From positions 193,292-257,291 of the forward strand of contig CAKSWT010000002.1 of the NCBI GenBank assembly GCA_934512135.1: 64,000 nucleotides of DNA, written 5' to 3'. This DNA comes from an uncultured Oscillospiraceae bacterium. GTDB taxonomy: Bacteria; Bacillota; Clostridia; Oscillospirales; Oscillospiraceae. The translations under genes were made by a program, and so were the position numbers. Of the stretch, positions 1 to 6,582 are shown in pieces (the stretch's first letter is position 1; every line of letters begins with the position of its first letter). The notes below the pieces were generated by a model. It saw only the letters and a program-made list of their open reading frames with translations, ran no database searches and had not been told where the DNA came from.

Positions 1-30
1 CACGGGATGATCAAAAAGCAAAAAAAGTAA
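1..30 (+). CDS. possible 3' end of an upstream gene
   Basis: Reading frame 1 is open from the window edge and ends with a lysine-rich tail (MIKKQKK) and TAA at 28-30. Nothing about function can be said from nine residues. The 139 bases that follow carry no other gene and lead into the promoter region of the FAD reductase. Confidence 0.25.
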   Translation, partial: HGMIKKQKK

Positions 31-113
31 CCATCGGTGCCGATTCAAGACTGGATTGGCACCGTTTCCACGGCCTTTCTTGGATTTTGATAAGCAACGG
101 AATAAATTGATAC

Positions 114-142
114 TTTAGTTCGAGTCCTATCTATGGTATGAT
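114..142 (+). promoter_or_regulatory. putative sigma-A promoter of FAD reductase
   Basis: TATGAT at 137-142 is a good -10 box; the hexamer 17 bp upstream (TTTAGT, 114-119) is only a weak -35 match. The ribosome-binding site AGGAGGG precedes the ATG at 170. No ATAAC-N5-GTTAT LysR box was found here, unlike the promoters at 3.7 and 10.3 kb. Confidence 0.35.
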
Positions 143-169
143 GATGAAAAATACTAGGAGGGACAGCAC

Positions 170-1690
170 ATGAAACATCTGACCTGTGACATTGTTGTGA
201 TCGGCGGCGGCGGAAGCGGCCTTGTGGCCGGCTGCCGTGGGGCACATCTGGGAAAATCCGTGATTGTTTTGGAAAAGGACAAAAAGGCTCTGGGCGGCGG
301 TATGAATATGGCCTCCACCATGCGAACCTTCGGCAGCAAGTGGCAGAAGGAGCGAAATCTGCCGGACACATCTATGCTGTATCTCCGCAATCGCATGGAC
401 GAGACCTTCTGGCGCATTGACCGAAAGCTCGCCAGCAATGTCATCCGGGGCACCGGCACCTTTTTCGATTGGTTCTGCGAGGTTGCCCCCAAGGAGGTCA
501 TTGACCAGTTCGTGGTGGGGCGGTATGTATTTGACGAGGAGGAGGACGGACCTCTGGGGCCCCAGGCCGGTGGACATCACGAGGGCGCCCACGGCAAGGG
601 CGGCGGACGGCTGATTGTGGAAACCACCGCCCAGTTGATTCCCCAGCTGGGCGGTCAGATTCTGATGGACGCAGTTACCCAGGAGATCCGTACGGAGCAC
701 GGAAAGGTTACCGGTGTTCGGGTGATTCAAGGGGGAGAGGAGCTGGAGATCGACTGCAAGGCGGTGATTCTGGCCTCCGGCAGCTGGATTCGCAATCAGG
801 AGCAGGTAAAGAAATACTACCCGGAGCTGGCTGCGGCCCAGCCCTATATGGGTGAGAGTCCCCATATGAGCTGGAACTACACCGGCGACGGCCTAAAGCT
901 GGCAGAGCAGGCTGGGGCATTGATGGATGACAAGAACCGGACCATCCGTATGATGGGCCCCATGACCATGTGTCAGAGCCGGGTCATGGGCGACATGTCC
1001 AATTCCGCCTACGTCATCTACGTCAATCAGAATGCCAAGCGTTACATCTGCGAGGGCTCTCAGCTCCGTATGGGCGTCTTTGATTCCGGCTCCGTGCAGG
1101 TGGAGCAGCCCGAGGGCAAGGTCTATGTGATCTTCGACGAAAGCGCCCTGGAGCACACCATTGCCGACGGAGATAATCAGCCTCAGCCCCAGCTGGCTAT
1201 GCCCTTTGGCGCCAGCCATTTCCCGAAAACCATGGAGGAGGCCCATGAGGATATCGACCCCGCCTTGGAGAAGCATGACGGCGTCCTCTTCCGGGCAGAT
1301 ACCATAGAAGCCCTTGCCCAGGAGATTGGTCTGGACCCGGCGGCACTGAAGGAGACCGTGGACACCTACAATCAATACTGTCAGGAGGGAATGGACTGGG
1401 ATTGCTACAAGCCCACGGAGTGGATGCAGCCCATGACCAAAGCCCCCTTCTATGCCGTGAAGGCGTCCCTGGGAACGGACGGTGCCTTTGGCGGTGTGGA
1501 GATCGATGCGCATATGCGGGCCAAGGCCCAATCCGGCGGCGTGGTGGAAGGATTGTATGTGACGGGGGATCTGGCCTCCGGTCGGTTTATCAATATGGCC
1601 GGCATTAAAAAGCAGATCATCAACGACATGTCCTTTGCACTCTCCAGTGGATTCCTGGCCGCAGAGGACGCCGCAGCCTATATAGGATAA
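170..1690 (+). CDS. FAD-dependent fumarate reductase-like flavoprotein
   Basis: 506 aa flavoprotein of the fumarate reductase/succinate dehydrogenase/KsdD superfamily. The N-terminus has the Rossmann FAD motif VVIGGGGSGLVAG followed by the acidic VIVLEKD strand end. The C-terminal FAD closure is GLYVTGDLASGRFINMAGI, and the conserved DGAFGGVEID stretch precedes it. It has no signal peptide, no heme domain and no FMN-binding domain, so it is a cytoplasmic stand-alone reductase that must take electrons from a partner. Such proteins in gut anaerobes reduce C=C bonds of diverse electron acceptors; the substrate cannot be read from sequence. It appears to be monocistronic with its own terminator. 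Start ATG has a strong AGGAGGG site. Confidence 0.85.
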   Translation: MKHLTCDIVVIGGGGSGLVAGCRGAHLGKSVIVLEKDKKALGGGMNMASTMRTFGSKWQKERNLPDTSMLYLRNRMDETFWRIDRKLASNVIRGTGTFFDWFCEVAPKEVIDQFVVGRYVFDEEEDGPLGPQAGGHHEGAHGKGGGRLIVETTAQLIPQLGGQILMDAVTQEIRTEHGKVTGVRVIQGGEELEIDCKAVILASGSWIRNQEQVKKYYPELAAAQPYMGESPHMSWNYTGDGLKLAEQAGALMDDKNRTIRMMGPMTMCQSRVMGDMSNSAYVIYVNQNAKRYICEGSQLRMGVFDSGSVQVEQPEGKVYVIFDESALEHTIADGDNQPQPQLAMPFGASHFPKTMEEAHEDIDPALEKHDGVLFRADTIEALAQEIGLDPAALKETVDTYNQYCQEGMDWDCYKPTEWMQPMTKAPFYAVKASLGTDGAFGGVEIDAHMRAKAQSGGVVEGLYVTGDLASGRFINMAGIKKQIINDMSFALSSGFLAAEDAAAYIG

Positions 1691-1700
1691 TTCGTCTCTT

Positions 1701-1730
1701 TCCCCCGGATGACTTCATCCGGGGGATTTT
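1701..1730 (+). terminator. rho-independent terminator after FAD reductase
   Basis: Perfect 11-bp stem (TCCCCCGGATG / CATCCGGGGGA) with a short ACTT loop, followed by TTTT. It lies 11 bases after the stop codon. Confidence 0.85.
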
Positions 1731-1732
1731 CC

Positions 1733-1761
1733 TTGTGATTTTCCGGAAAAGATAGTATGAT
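1733..1761 (+). promoter_or_regulatory. putative promoter of small hypothetical gene
   Basis: TTGTGA (1733-1738), a 17-bp spacer and TATGAT (1756-1761), immediately after the preceding terminator. Confidence 0.5.
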
Positions 1762-1801
1762 AGTACCTGCCACAGCGCATGCTACAAAAAGGAGTCATGA
1801 A

Positions 1802-2101
1802 ATGGATACAACGTTTACAGAGGAGCTGCTTCGGCAGCTAAAGCAGGCAGAGGACGTCACCGGTGTTTCGGAGCCTCGCCTGGCAGAGCAGGCGAGGGCG
1901 CAGGGCGGCGTCCGGGCTGTTCGGGAATATCTCCGCCGAGGACAGGTCTCCCGGCAGTTTTTGCCCCTGAAGGAGAAGGGGAGACTGGAGCTTAGTCCGG
2001 AGAACCTGGTGATTCAGGGAAAGTACGCCGCGCTTTTTTCCGATGAGGAGGTCAATGCCTGCCTGGATGCCCTGTTGGAGGCAGGATTCTTCCGGCGATA
2101 A
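1802..2101 (+). CDS. small hypothetical protein
   Basis: 99 aa protein I do not recognise. The ATG at 1802 is chosen because AAAAAGGAG ends 8 bases upstream; the in-frame ATG at 1757 lies on the promoter -10 box and has no ribosome site. The product is charged and largely helical, rich in Glu, Arg and Leu, with no cysteines, signal peptide or membrane segment. The C-terminal half (residues about 75-98) looks like a short helical bundle. It has its own promoter and stands alone between the FAD reductase and the HtrA-like protease. A real gene is supported by codon usage like its neighbours and by the ribosome-binding site; function unknown. Confidence 0.6.
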   Translation: MDTTFTEELLRQLKQAEDVTGVSEPRLAEQARAQGGVRAVREYLRRGQVSRQFLPLKEKGRLELSPENLVIQGKYAALFSDEEVNACLDALLEAGFFRR

Positions 2102-2136
2102 TCGGCCAATATTTTTCCTTTTTGTTCAAATATCGT

Positions 2137-2165
2137 TTGGACAATGGTCATACTTTGGACATAAT
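2137..2165 (+). promoter_or_regulatory. putative promoter of HtrA-like gene with TTTGGACA direct repeat
   Basis: TTGGAC (2137-2142), 17-bp spacer, CATAAT (2160-2165). The octamer TTTGGACA occurs twice with an 18-bp period (2136-2143 and 2154-2161), so a regulator binding adjacent faces could contact both the -35 and the -10 region. The start codon is 55 bases downstream. Confidence 0.4.
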
Positions 2166-2219
2166 TAGAAATTACTATATGGTCATAAGAAATAAATCCT
2201 TACAAGGAGTGAAAATAGT

Positions 2220-3680
2220 ATGAGCAACGAATACGATTTTGACAACACCCAGCGTACGGAGGGGACAGCTGATTCTAACCCCCAGGAATCCGGCGCTTAT
2301 CACTATACTGCCAGCACCATTCCCAGCGGACAGGACACCGCCGGTCCGGGCTACACCCCCTCCGGGGGAAATGTTCCGCCGCACAATCCCATGAGCGGCT
2401 ATAATGTCACCCCGCCGCAGCCGCAAAAAAAGAACGGTGGTGGAAAGCGAGTGGTGGCCATCGCCATTGTATGCGCCCTGATTGGCGGAATCGGCGGCGG
2501 CGCTGCCGTTGGCTTGGGCCTCAGATCAGCGGTCACCTCCTCTGATACGGCGGTTACCGCTGAGGATGAGTCTGAGGACACGGAGGCCCCAGGGAACGAG
2601 AACATCAACAACACAGTCATTAACGTAAAAACCAACGCACAGTCCACCAGCATGACTCCCCAGGACGTCTATGAGAAATATGTCAATGCAGTGGTCGCCA
2701 TCTCCAATGAGGGAACCACCACCAACGTCTTCGGTCAGGTTTCGGAGACGGCCTCCTCCGGCAGCGGCTTTATCATCTCCGAGGACGGCTACATCGTCAC
2801 AAACAACCATGTGGTGGCCGATGCCCAGAAGCTGACCGTCACCATGACCAACGGGGAGGAATATGACGCCACCGTCATTGGTGCAGATTCCGAGAACGAT
2901 GTTGCCCTGATTAAGATCGACGCCACGGGCCTTCCCACTGTCTCCATTGGTGACTCAGACAGCATTGAGGTGGGCGGTCAGGTCTGCGCCATCGGCAACC
3001 CCTTGGGTGAGCTGACAAATACCCTCACGGTGGGGTATGTCTCCGCCCTGGACCGTGAGATCAATGAAAACGGCACGCCGATCAATATGTTCCAGACAGA
3101 CTGCGCCATTAACGCCGGAAACTCCGGTGGTCCCATCTTCGATATGCACGGCAACGTCATTGGAATTACCACCGCAAAATACTCCTCCAACGGCTATTCC
3201 AATGCGGCCTCCATTGAAGGCATCGGCTTCTGCATTCCCTCCAACGACGCCATGGACATTGTCAGTGACCTTTTGAAGTATGGCTACGTCAAGGGCCGTC
3301 CCTCTCTGGGCATCACCTGCCAGGCCATCTCCTCTACGGTGACCCAGTATTATAATCTGCCCACCGGTATCTATGTAAACAGCGTCTCCGCCGACAGTGC
3401 CGCAGAAAAGGCCGGCATTGAGCAGGGAGACATTATCACGGCAGTGGATGGCACTGAGGTCAACAGCGTGACCGACTTCAAGGCCCTGCTGAAGAACTAT
3501 TCCGCCGGAGATACTGCCACGCTGACGGTGTACCGCAGCGCTTCCGCGGGAACCGTAGATATTTCCATCACCTTTGATGAAAAGACCAACGCCGCCAGCG
3601 CCAGCACGGATACGCAGCAGCAGGAGCAACAGCAGCAGGAACAGGAGCTGTTCCCCTTCAACCCCGGTGATATGTCTTAA
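2220..3680 (+). CDS. membrane-anchored HtrA/DegP-like serine protease
   Basis: 486 aa S1C trypsin-like protease with one PDZ domain, which degrades or processes misfolded proteins at the cell surface. Residues 1-76 form a Gly/Pro/Gln-rich cytoplasmic tail; 77-101 is the single membrane helix; the protease domain spans about 145-350 with the catalytic triad visible as His197 (NNHVV), Asp227 (ENDVALI) and Ser302 (GNSGGP); the PDZ domain covers about 355-455. The C-terminus has a Gln/Glu-rich stretch (residues about 467-477). The architecture matches Gram-positive HtrA proteins (type II orientation). Single gene with its own promoter and terminator. Length is typical. Confidence 0.92.
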   Translation: MSNEYDFDNTQRTEGTADSNPQESGAYHYTASTIPSGQDTAGPGYTPSGGNVPPHNPMSGYNVTPPQPQKKNGGGKRVVAIAIVCALIGGIGGGAAVGLGLRSAVTSSDTAVTAEDESEDTEAPGNENINNTVINVKTNAQSTSMTPQDVYEKYVNAVVAISNEGTTTNVFGQVSETASSGSGFIISEDGYIVTNNHVVADAQKLTVTMTNGEEYDATVIGADSENDVALIKIDATGLPTVSIGDSDSIEVGGQVCAIGNPLGELTNTLTVGYVSALDREINENGTPINMFQTDCAINAGNSGGPIFDMHGNVIGITTAKYSSNGYSNAASIEGIGFCIPSNDAMDIVSDLLKYGYVKGRPSLGITCQAISSTVTQYYNLPTGIYVNSVSADSAAEKAGIEQGDIITAVDGTEVNSVTDFKALLKNYSAGDTATLTVYRSASAGTVDISITFDEKTNAASASTDTQQQEQQQQEQELFPFNPGDMS

Positions 3681-3690
3681 TGGATGATAC

Positions 3691-3730
3691 AAAAGCCCTG
3701 GCTTGTCTTGGTGACAGGCCAGGGCTTTTT
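3691..3730 (+). terminator. rho-independent terminator after HtrA-like gene
   Basis: Stem AAAGCCCTGGC / GCCAGGGCTTT with a run of T, 10 bases after the stop codon. Confidence 0.85.
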
Positions 3731-3734
3731 AACT

Positions 3735-3749
3735 ATAACCATAGGTTAT
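3735..3749. promoter_or_regulatory. LysR-type operator box, SnoaL operon
   Basis: Palindrome ATAAC-CATAG-GTTAT, which contains the T-N11-A core of LysR recognition sites. Its centre (3742) is 51 bp upstream of the first base of the -10 box, about -63 from the expected start of transcription, the canonical LysR activation position. The same box with identical spacing precedes the OYE gene at 10.3 kb, and a third copy precedes the LysR gene. Confidence 0.75.
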
Positions 3750-3768
3750 TCTCCTTAGAAAACTGGTA

Positions 3769-3798
3769 TTGGAACCGAAGAAGTTCCTGCGATATAAT
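3769..3798 (+). promoter_or_regulatory. promoter of the SnoaL-like operon
   Basis: TTGGAA (3769-3774), 18-bp spacer, perfect TATAAT (3793-3798). A second palindrome, GGAAC-N7-GTTCC (3771-3787), overlaps the -35 and spacer and could be a further regulator contact. Start codon 52 bases downstream of the -10. Confidence 0.65.
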
Positions 3799-3849
3799 AA
3801 CGATGACGGATTATTGGTCCGAACATAGCTCAATGAAAGGAGAAATCAT

Positions 3850-4569
3850 ATGAGTTCGATCCTTCAGCGCACCGAACGGTTTGAAGACCGCCGTGAGATC
3901 AAGAATGTCATGGGCAAATATGTGACCAGCTGCCTGCTCTGCCGGGAAGACACCCTGGTGGACACGCTGTTTTGCAGCCGGGATGACATCAGTGTGGGAT
4001 TCAACAACGGATATTATGTGGGACGGGAGGCAGTCAAGGAGTATTTTGACGCCGTCTGCCGTGCCACCGCCAAGAAGTCCAAATGCCTGCAGAAGATTTT
4101 TCCGGAGCAGCTGGGCAAGCTCTCCGACGAGGAGCTTTACGGCGTCGGCCCCTTTAAGGCGGAGCCGCTGACCAGCTTCTATATGCAGGAGGCGGAGGAC
4201 ATGCAGACTGCCAAGGCCATCTGGATGGTAGAGGGCTCCATTACCGATATCACGGAAAAGGGACCGATTTCCAACTGGGCCTGGGGCTACTATGCCGCCG
4301 ACTTCATCAAGGAGGACGGCCAGATGAAGCTGTGGCATGTGCTCCGTATTGAGGAGACCTACAGCCCCAATGGCACGGACTGGGGCAAGCCGGAGGACAA
4401 GTATCCGCCGCTGCCTGAGTTTGCGGAGCTAAAGGACGTGACACTTCCCGGGCCGAACCATCCCATGGAGGTTCACACCCCTTACAGTGCTTCCCGGGGC
4501 CCTGCACAGCCTCCCAGACTGCCTGAGCCCTATACCACCTTTGCTGAGACCTTCAGCTACGGCATTTGA
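3850..4569 (+). CDS. SnoaL-like (NTF2-fold) protein 1
   Basis: 239 aa protein resembling the SnoaL/nuclear transport factor 2 family, a cone-shaped alpha+beta barrel used by small dehydratases, isomerases and hydrolases. The N-terminal helix with REIKNVMGKYV is the typical SnoaL_4 opening. The C-terminal 60 residues are a Pro-rich extension ending in a PEPYTTFAETFSYG motif that recurs in modified form at the end of the two following proteins (PEPYDTLTLENSYG; PVPYATLDDNNTY), so the three are probably paralogues. AAAGGAG lies just upstream of the ATG. First gene of a three-gene operon. Catalysis is inferred only from the fold; the bile-acid dehydratase BaiE also has this fold, but these proteins are longer. 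Confidence 0.7.
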   Translation: MSSILQRTERFEDRREIKNVMGKYVTSCLLCREDTLVDTLFCSRDDISVGFNNGYYVGREAVKEYFDAVCRATAKKSKCLQKIFPEQLGKLSDEELYGVGPFKAEPLTSFYMQEAEDMQTAKAIWMVEGSITDITEKGPISNWAWGYYAADFIKEDGQMKLWHVLRIEETYSPNGTDWGKPEDKYPPLPEFAELKDVTLPGPNHPMEVHTPYSASRGPAQPPRLPEPYTTFAETFSYGI

Positions 4570-4586
4570 AAAGGAGGGTTACAACT

Positions 4587-5408
4587 ATGGTGATTGATTG
4601 GACAACCAAGAAGAGCCCCGCGTGGTTTGAGCACAATGTGCCCAAGCATTATCCGCTGCCTCGGAAAAACGACGAGGATCTGCTCCAGATGGTAGAGGAC
4701 ATTGAGGAAGTGCGTGACCTGATGGGTCTGCGCTCCTACTATCAGGCCGCCGATCTCCGTCAGAAGGAGCTGGACGAGCTGTGGGTTTCCCACCCGATTC
4801 ATGCCGCAAAGGCCAGCTTTGGTGCCAACTGGGGCTATTACTACGGCAAATCCGAGATTCAGCGCTGGTATGTAGACGAGTTCCGTGCCAAGCGTGTGGA
4901 GCAGATGAAGGTCTACGCCAAGGAGCAGGGTCTGGCGGAAAGCGACGACCTGCTGGGCGCCGGTTCCATGGTGATGTTCCCTATGTCCACCTCCCTGGTG
5001 CGTATTGCCGCAGACGGGCAGAGCGCCAAGGGCATCTGGTACTCCATTGGCCAGCAGACCGATCTGCAGCCCGACGGCACTGCCCAGGGACAGTGGCAGT
5101 ACAACAAGGTCTGTGCCGACTTCGTCAAGGAGGACGGCAAGTTTAAAATCTACCACATTGTCTGTGCCAACGATCAGAACTATGAGGCTGGCACTGCCTA
5201 TGAGGCTGACACCTACATTGCCCCTGAGGACGACATGATGCGCAAGGAGTTTGGCACACCTACCATCCCCATGAACGTCCACGACAACACCTATAACTGG
5301 GCTGATAATTATCCGCCTATGCCGGAGCCCTACGACACCCTGACGCTGGAGAACAGCTACGGCCCCGAAGGCCATCCCATGCTGAAAGGAGGCTTCTGCC
5401 ATGAATAA
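4587..5408 (+). CDS. SnoaL-like (NTF2-fold) protein 2
   Basis: 273 aa paralogue of the preceding protein. The ATG at 4587 is chosen because AAGGAGGG lies just upstream, after the previous stop at 4569; an ATG at 4566 overlaps that stop and lacks a site. Contains the SnoaL-like segment (about residues 30-190, with EDIEEVRDLMGLRSYY as its opening helix) and the Pro-rich C-terminal tail with PMPEPYDTLTLENSYG. No signal peptide or membrane segment. Translationally linked with its neighbours: the next gene starts 8 bases inside this one. Expected to act on the same substrate as the flavin reductases of the region (inference). Confidence 0.7.
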   Translation: MVIDWTTKKSPAWFEHNVPKHYPLPRKNDEDLLQMVEDIEEVRDLMGLRSYYQAADLRQKELDELWVSHPIHAAKASFGANWGYYYGKSEIQRWYVDEFRAKRVEQMKVYAKEQGLAESDDLLGAGSMVMFPMSTSLVRIAADGQSAKGIWYSIGQQTDLQPDGTAQGQWQYNKVCADFVKEDGKFKIYHIVCANDQNYEAGTAYEADTYIAPEDDMMRKEFGTPTIPMNVHDNTYNWADNYPPMPEPYDTLTLENSYGPEGHPMLKGGFCHE

Positions 5409-6258
5409 GAACCTTTCCCTCAGCCAGAGAATCTGGAACTGCGCAGCCTCTCAGGAGGCGGAGTTCGTCCATGCCACCCATACCTATCTTCACGCCAAAG
5501 CCTTCGCCACCGAGGAGTGGAGCCAGATCTGGTCACAGCGGGATGACGTGAGCTGGGCCCATGCCTTTGGCCGGATGCGCGGCTTTAAGTCCGTGTGGAA
5601 CGGTTCTGTGACGCTCTACGACGTAAAGGCCACTGAGCGTTTCCAGAAGAACTACGAGGCCATGCCGGAAATCGGCGGCTTCGATATCCGTCCGCTTATG
5701 GAGCTGTCTCTCCACAGCCTGGCCACAGACATTGTGGAGGTAGCAGACGATGGAAAAACGGCCCGGGCCTTCTTCCTGACTCCCGGTGTGATCTCCGGCG
5801 CAGTAGGCGACAACGGCAAGCGCCGCTGCAGCGGTCTGTGGGAGCGGTACGGCGCTGATTTTGTGTTTGAACATGGCTGCTGGCTGTTCCTCCACGAGCA
5901 GGTTTGCCCGGATATGGGCATCGGCTGTGACGCAGGAAACCCCGGTATGGAAAACTATCTGCGCACCAAAAACGGCGGCGCAGGTGGCCCCGGTGGTCCC
6001 GGCGGTCCTGGCGGTCCTGGTGGCCCCGGTGGCCCTGGCGGTCCCGGAGGCCCCGACGCCCCTGTGGGTCCCGACGGAAAGGTCATTGGCACGCCTCCCA
6101 GTGCGCCCGGCGGCGGACTTCGCACCATGCCTGCCTGCGAGGACGCTGGTCCTCTGCACAACAACTGGAGCGTCACCCAGACTGTCCAGAATACGGTGCC
6201 CTGGCCGGTTCCCTACGCCACGCTGGATGACAACAACACCTACACAAAGAGCAAATAA
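5401..6258 (+). CDS. SnoaL-like protein 3 with collagen-like GGP insert
   Basis: 285 aa. Residues about 15-175 form the SnoaL-like part (HAKAFATEEWSQIW, DVSWAHAFGRMRG); residues 195-218 are eight consecutive Gly-Gly-Pro triplets, a polyproline-II/collagen-like linker very unusual in a cytoplasmic small enzyme; the C-terminus keeps the shared PVPYATLDDNN-type ending. Its ATG overlaps the end of the previous gene by 8 bases, indicating translational coupling. The linker may separate the barrel from the C-terminal tail or drive oligomerisation; neither can be decided here. Followed by a terminator and a structured repeat element. Confidence 0.7.
   Translation: MNKNLSLSQRIWNCAASQEAEFVHATHTYLHAKAFATEEWSQIWSQRDDVSWAHAFGRMRGFKSVWNGSVTLYDVKATERFQKNYEAMPEIGGFDIRPLMELSLHSLATDIVEVADDGKTARAFFLTPGVISGAVGDNGKRRCSGLWERYGADFVFEHGCWLFLHEQVCPDMGIGCDAGNPGMENYLRTKNGGAGGPGGPGGPGGPGGPGGPGGPGGPDAPVGPDGKVIGTPPSAPGGGLRTMPACEDAGPLHNNWSVTQTVQNTVPWPVPYATLDDNNTYTKSK
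5983..6054 (+). repeat. coding tandem repeat, eight GGP triplets
   Basis: Eight 9-bp units each encoding Gly-Gly-Pro. Third positions vary (GGT/GGC/GGA, CCC/CCT), which argues that the peptide is kept by selection rather than being a fresh slippage product. Confidence 0.9.
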
Positions 6259-6263
6259 CATGG

Positions 6264-6292
6264 TTGCCCGGAGCAAATGCTCCGGGCAATTT
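6264..6292 (+). terminator. terminator hairpin, left copy flanking repeat element
   Basis: Perfect 11-bp stem TTGCCCGGAGC / GCTCCGGGCAA with AAAT loop and TTT. It lies 5 bases after the SnoaL-3 stop. The same hairpin with 3 substitutions in 32 bases recurs at 6494-6522 on the other side of the repeat element. Confidence 0.8.
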
Positions 6293-6490
6293 AGACTGTC
6301 GAAAAAGCCTTCCGGCTTTTTCGACAAAGAAACTGCGGCCTGATGCGCGCATTTTTGTTCGCCTATAGCGCACAAAAGCCACACTTTCAGGCCGAGATGT
6401 ATTTTCCGCCATGTACACGCCCCGGCGGAAAATGATTTGACTCTATTTCGCCGCTGCGGCGGCGAAACTCTACGAGGTTTTTTACAAGCT
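6293..6490 (-). repeat. structured intergenic repeat element, copy 1
   Basis: About 195 bp, no coding potential. About 90% identical by eye to the reverse complement of 54381-54572. On the plus strand it holds successive hairpins: GTCGAAAAAGCC / GGCTTTTTCGAC; an outer stem CGGCCTGA / TCAGGCCG enclosing an imperfect inner stem; ATTTTCCGCC / GGCGGAAAAT; and a GC-rich TTTCGCCGC / GGCGGCGAAA stem followed by TTTTTT. It lies between two convergent genes and is bracketed by duplicated terminator hairpins. Could be a MITE-like mobile element or a dispersed structured RNA. I do not recognise a described family. Confidence 0.75.
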
Positions 6491-6493
6491 GGG

Positions 6494-6522
6494 TTGCTCG
6501 GAGCAAACGCTCCGGGCAATTT
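6494..6522 (+). terminator. terminator hairpin, right copy flanking repeat element
   Basis: TTGCTCGGAGC / GCTCCGGGCAA with AAAC loop and TTT; differs from the left copy by one wobble-compatible stem base, one loop base and one flanking base. Together with 6264-6292 it forms a direct duplication around the element. Confidence 0.7.
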
Positions 6523-6524
6523 GC

Positions 6525-6563
6525 ATGTGGGCCCGGATGCCGCGTTGGCATCCGGGCCCACAT
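6525..6563. terminator. strong hairpin between convergent genes
   Basis: Perfect 17-bp stem ATGTGGGCCCGGATGCC / GGCATCCGGGCCCACAT with a 5-base loop, followed on the plus strand by TTTA. It lies 20 bases beyond the stop of the minus-strand FAD reductase and most likely ends that transcript, although no T-run follows on the minus strand. Confidence 0.6.
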
Positions 6564-6582
6564 TTACATAGGGTGTCTTGTT

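Noticed and set aside
5983..6054. Short tandem repeat as a CRISPR or other DNA array
   Set aside because: In frame within a gene and encodes a regular GGP peptide; there are no spacers.
6293..6490. Repeat element as a protein-coding insertion sequence
   Set aside because: Too short for a transposase, no shared long open frame between the two copies, and both are dominated by hairpins.
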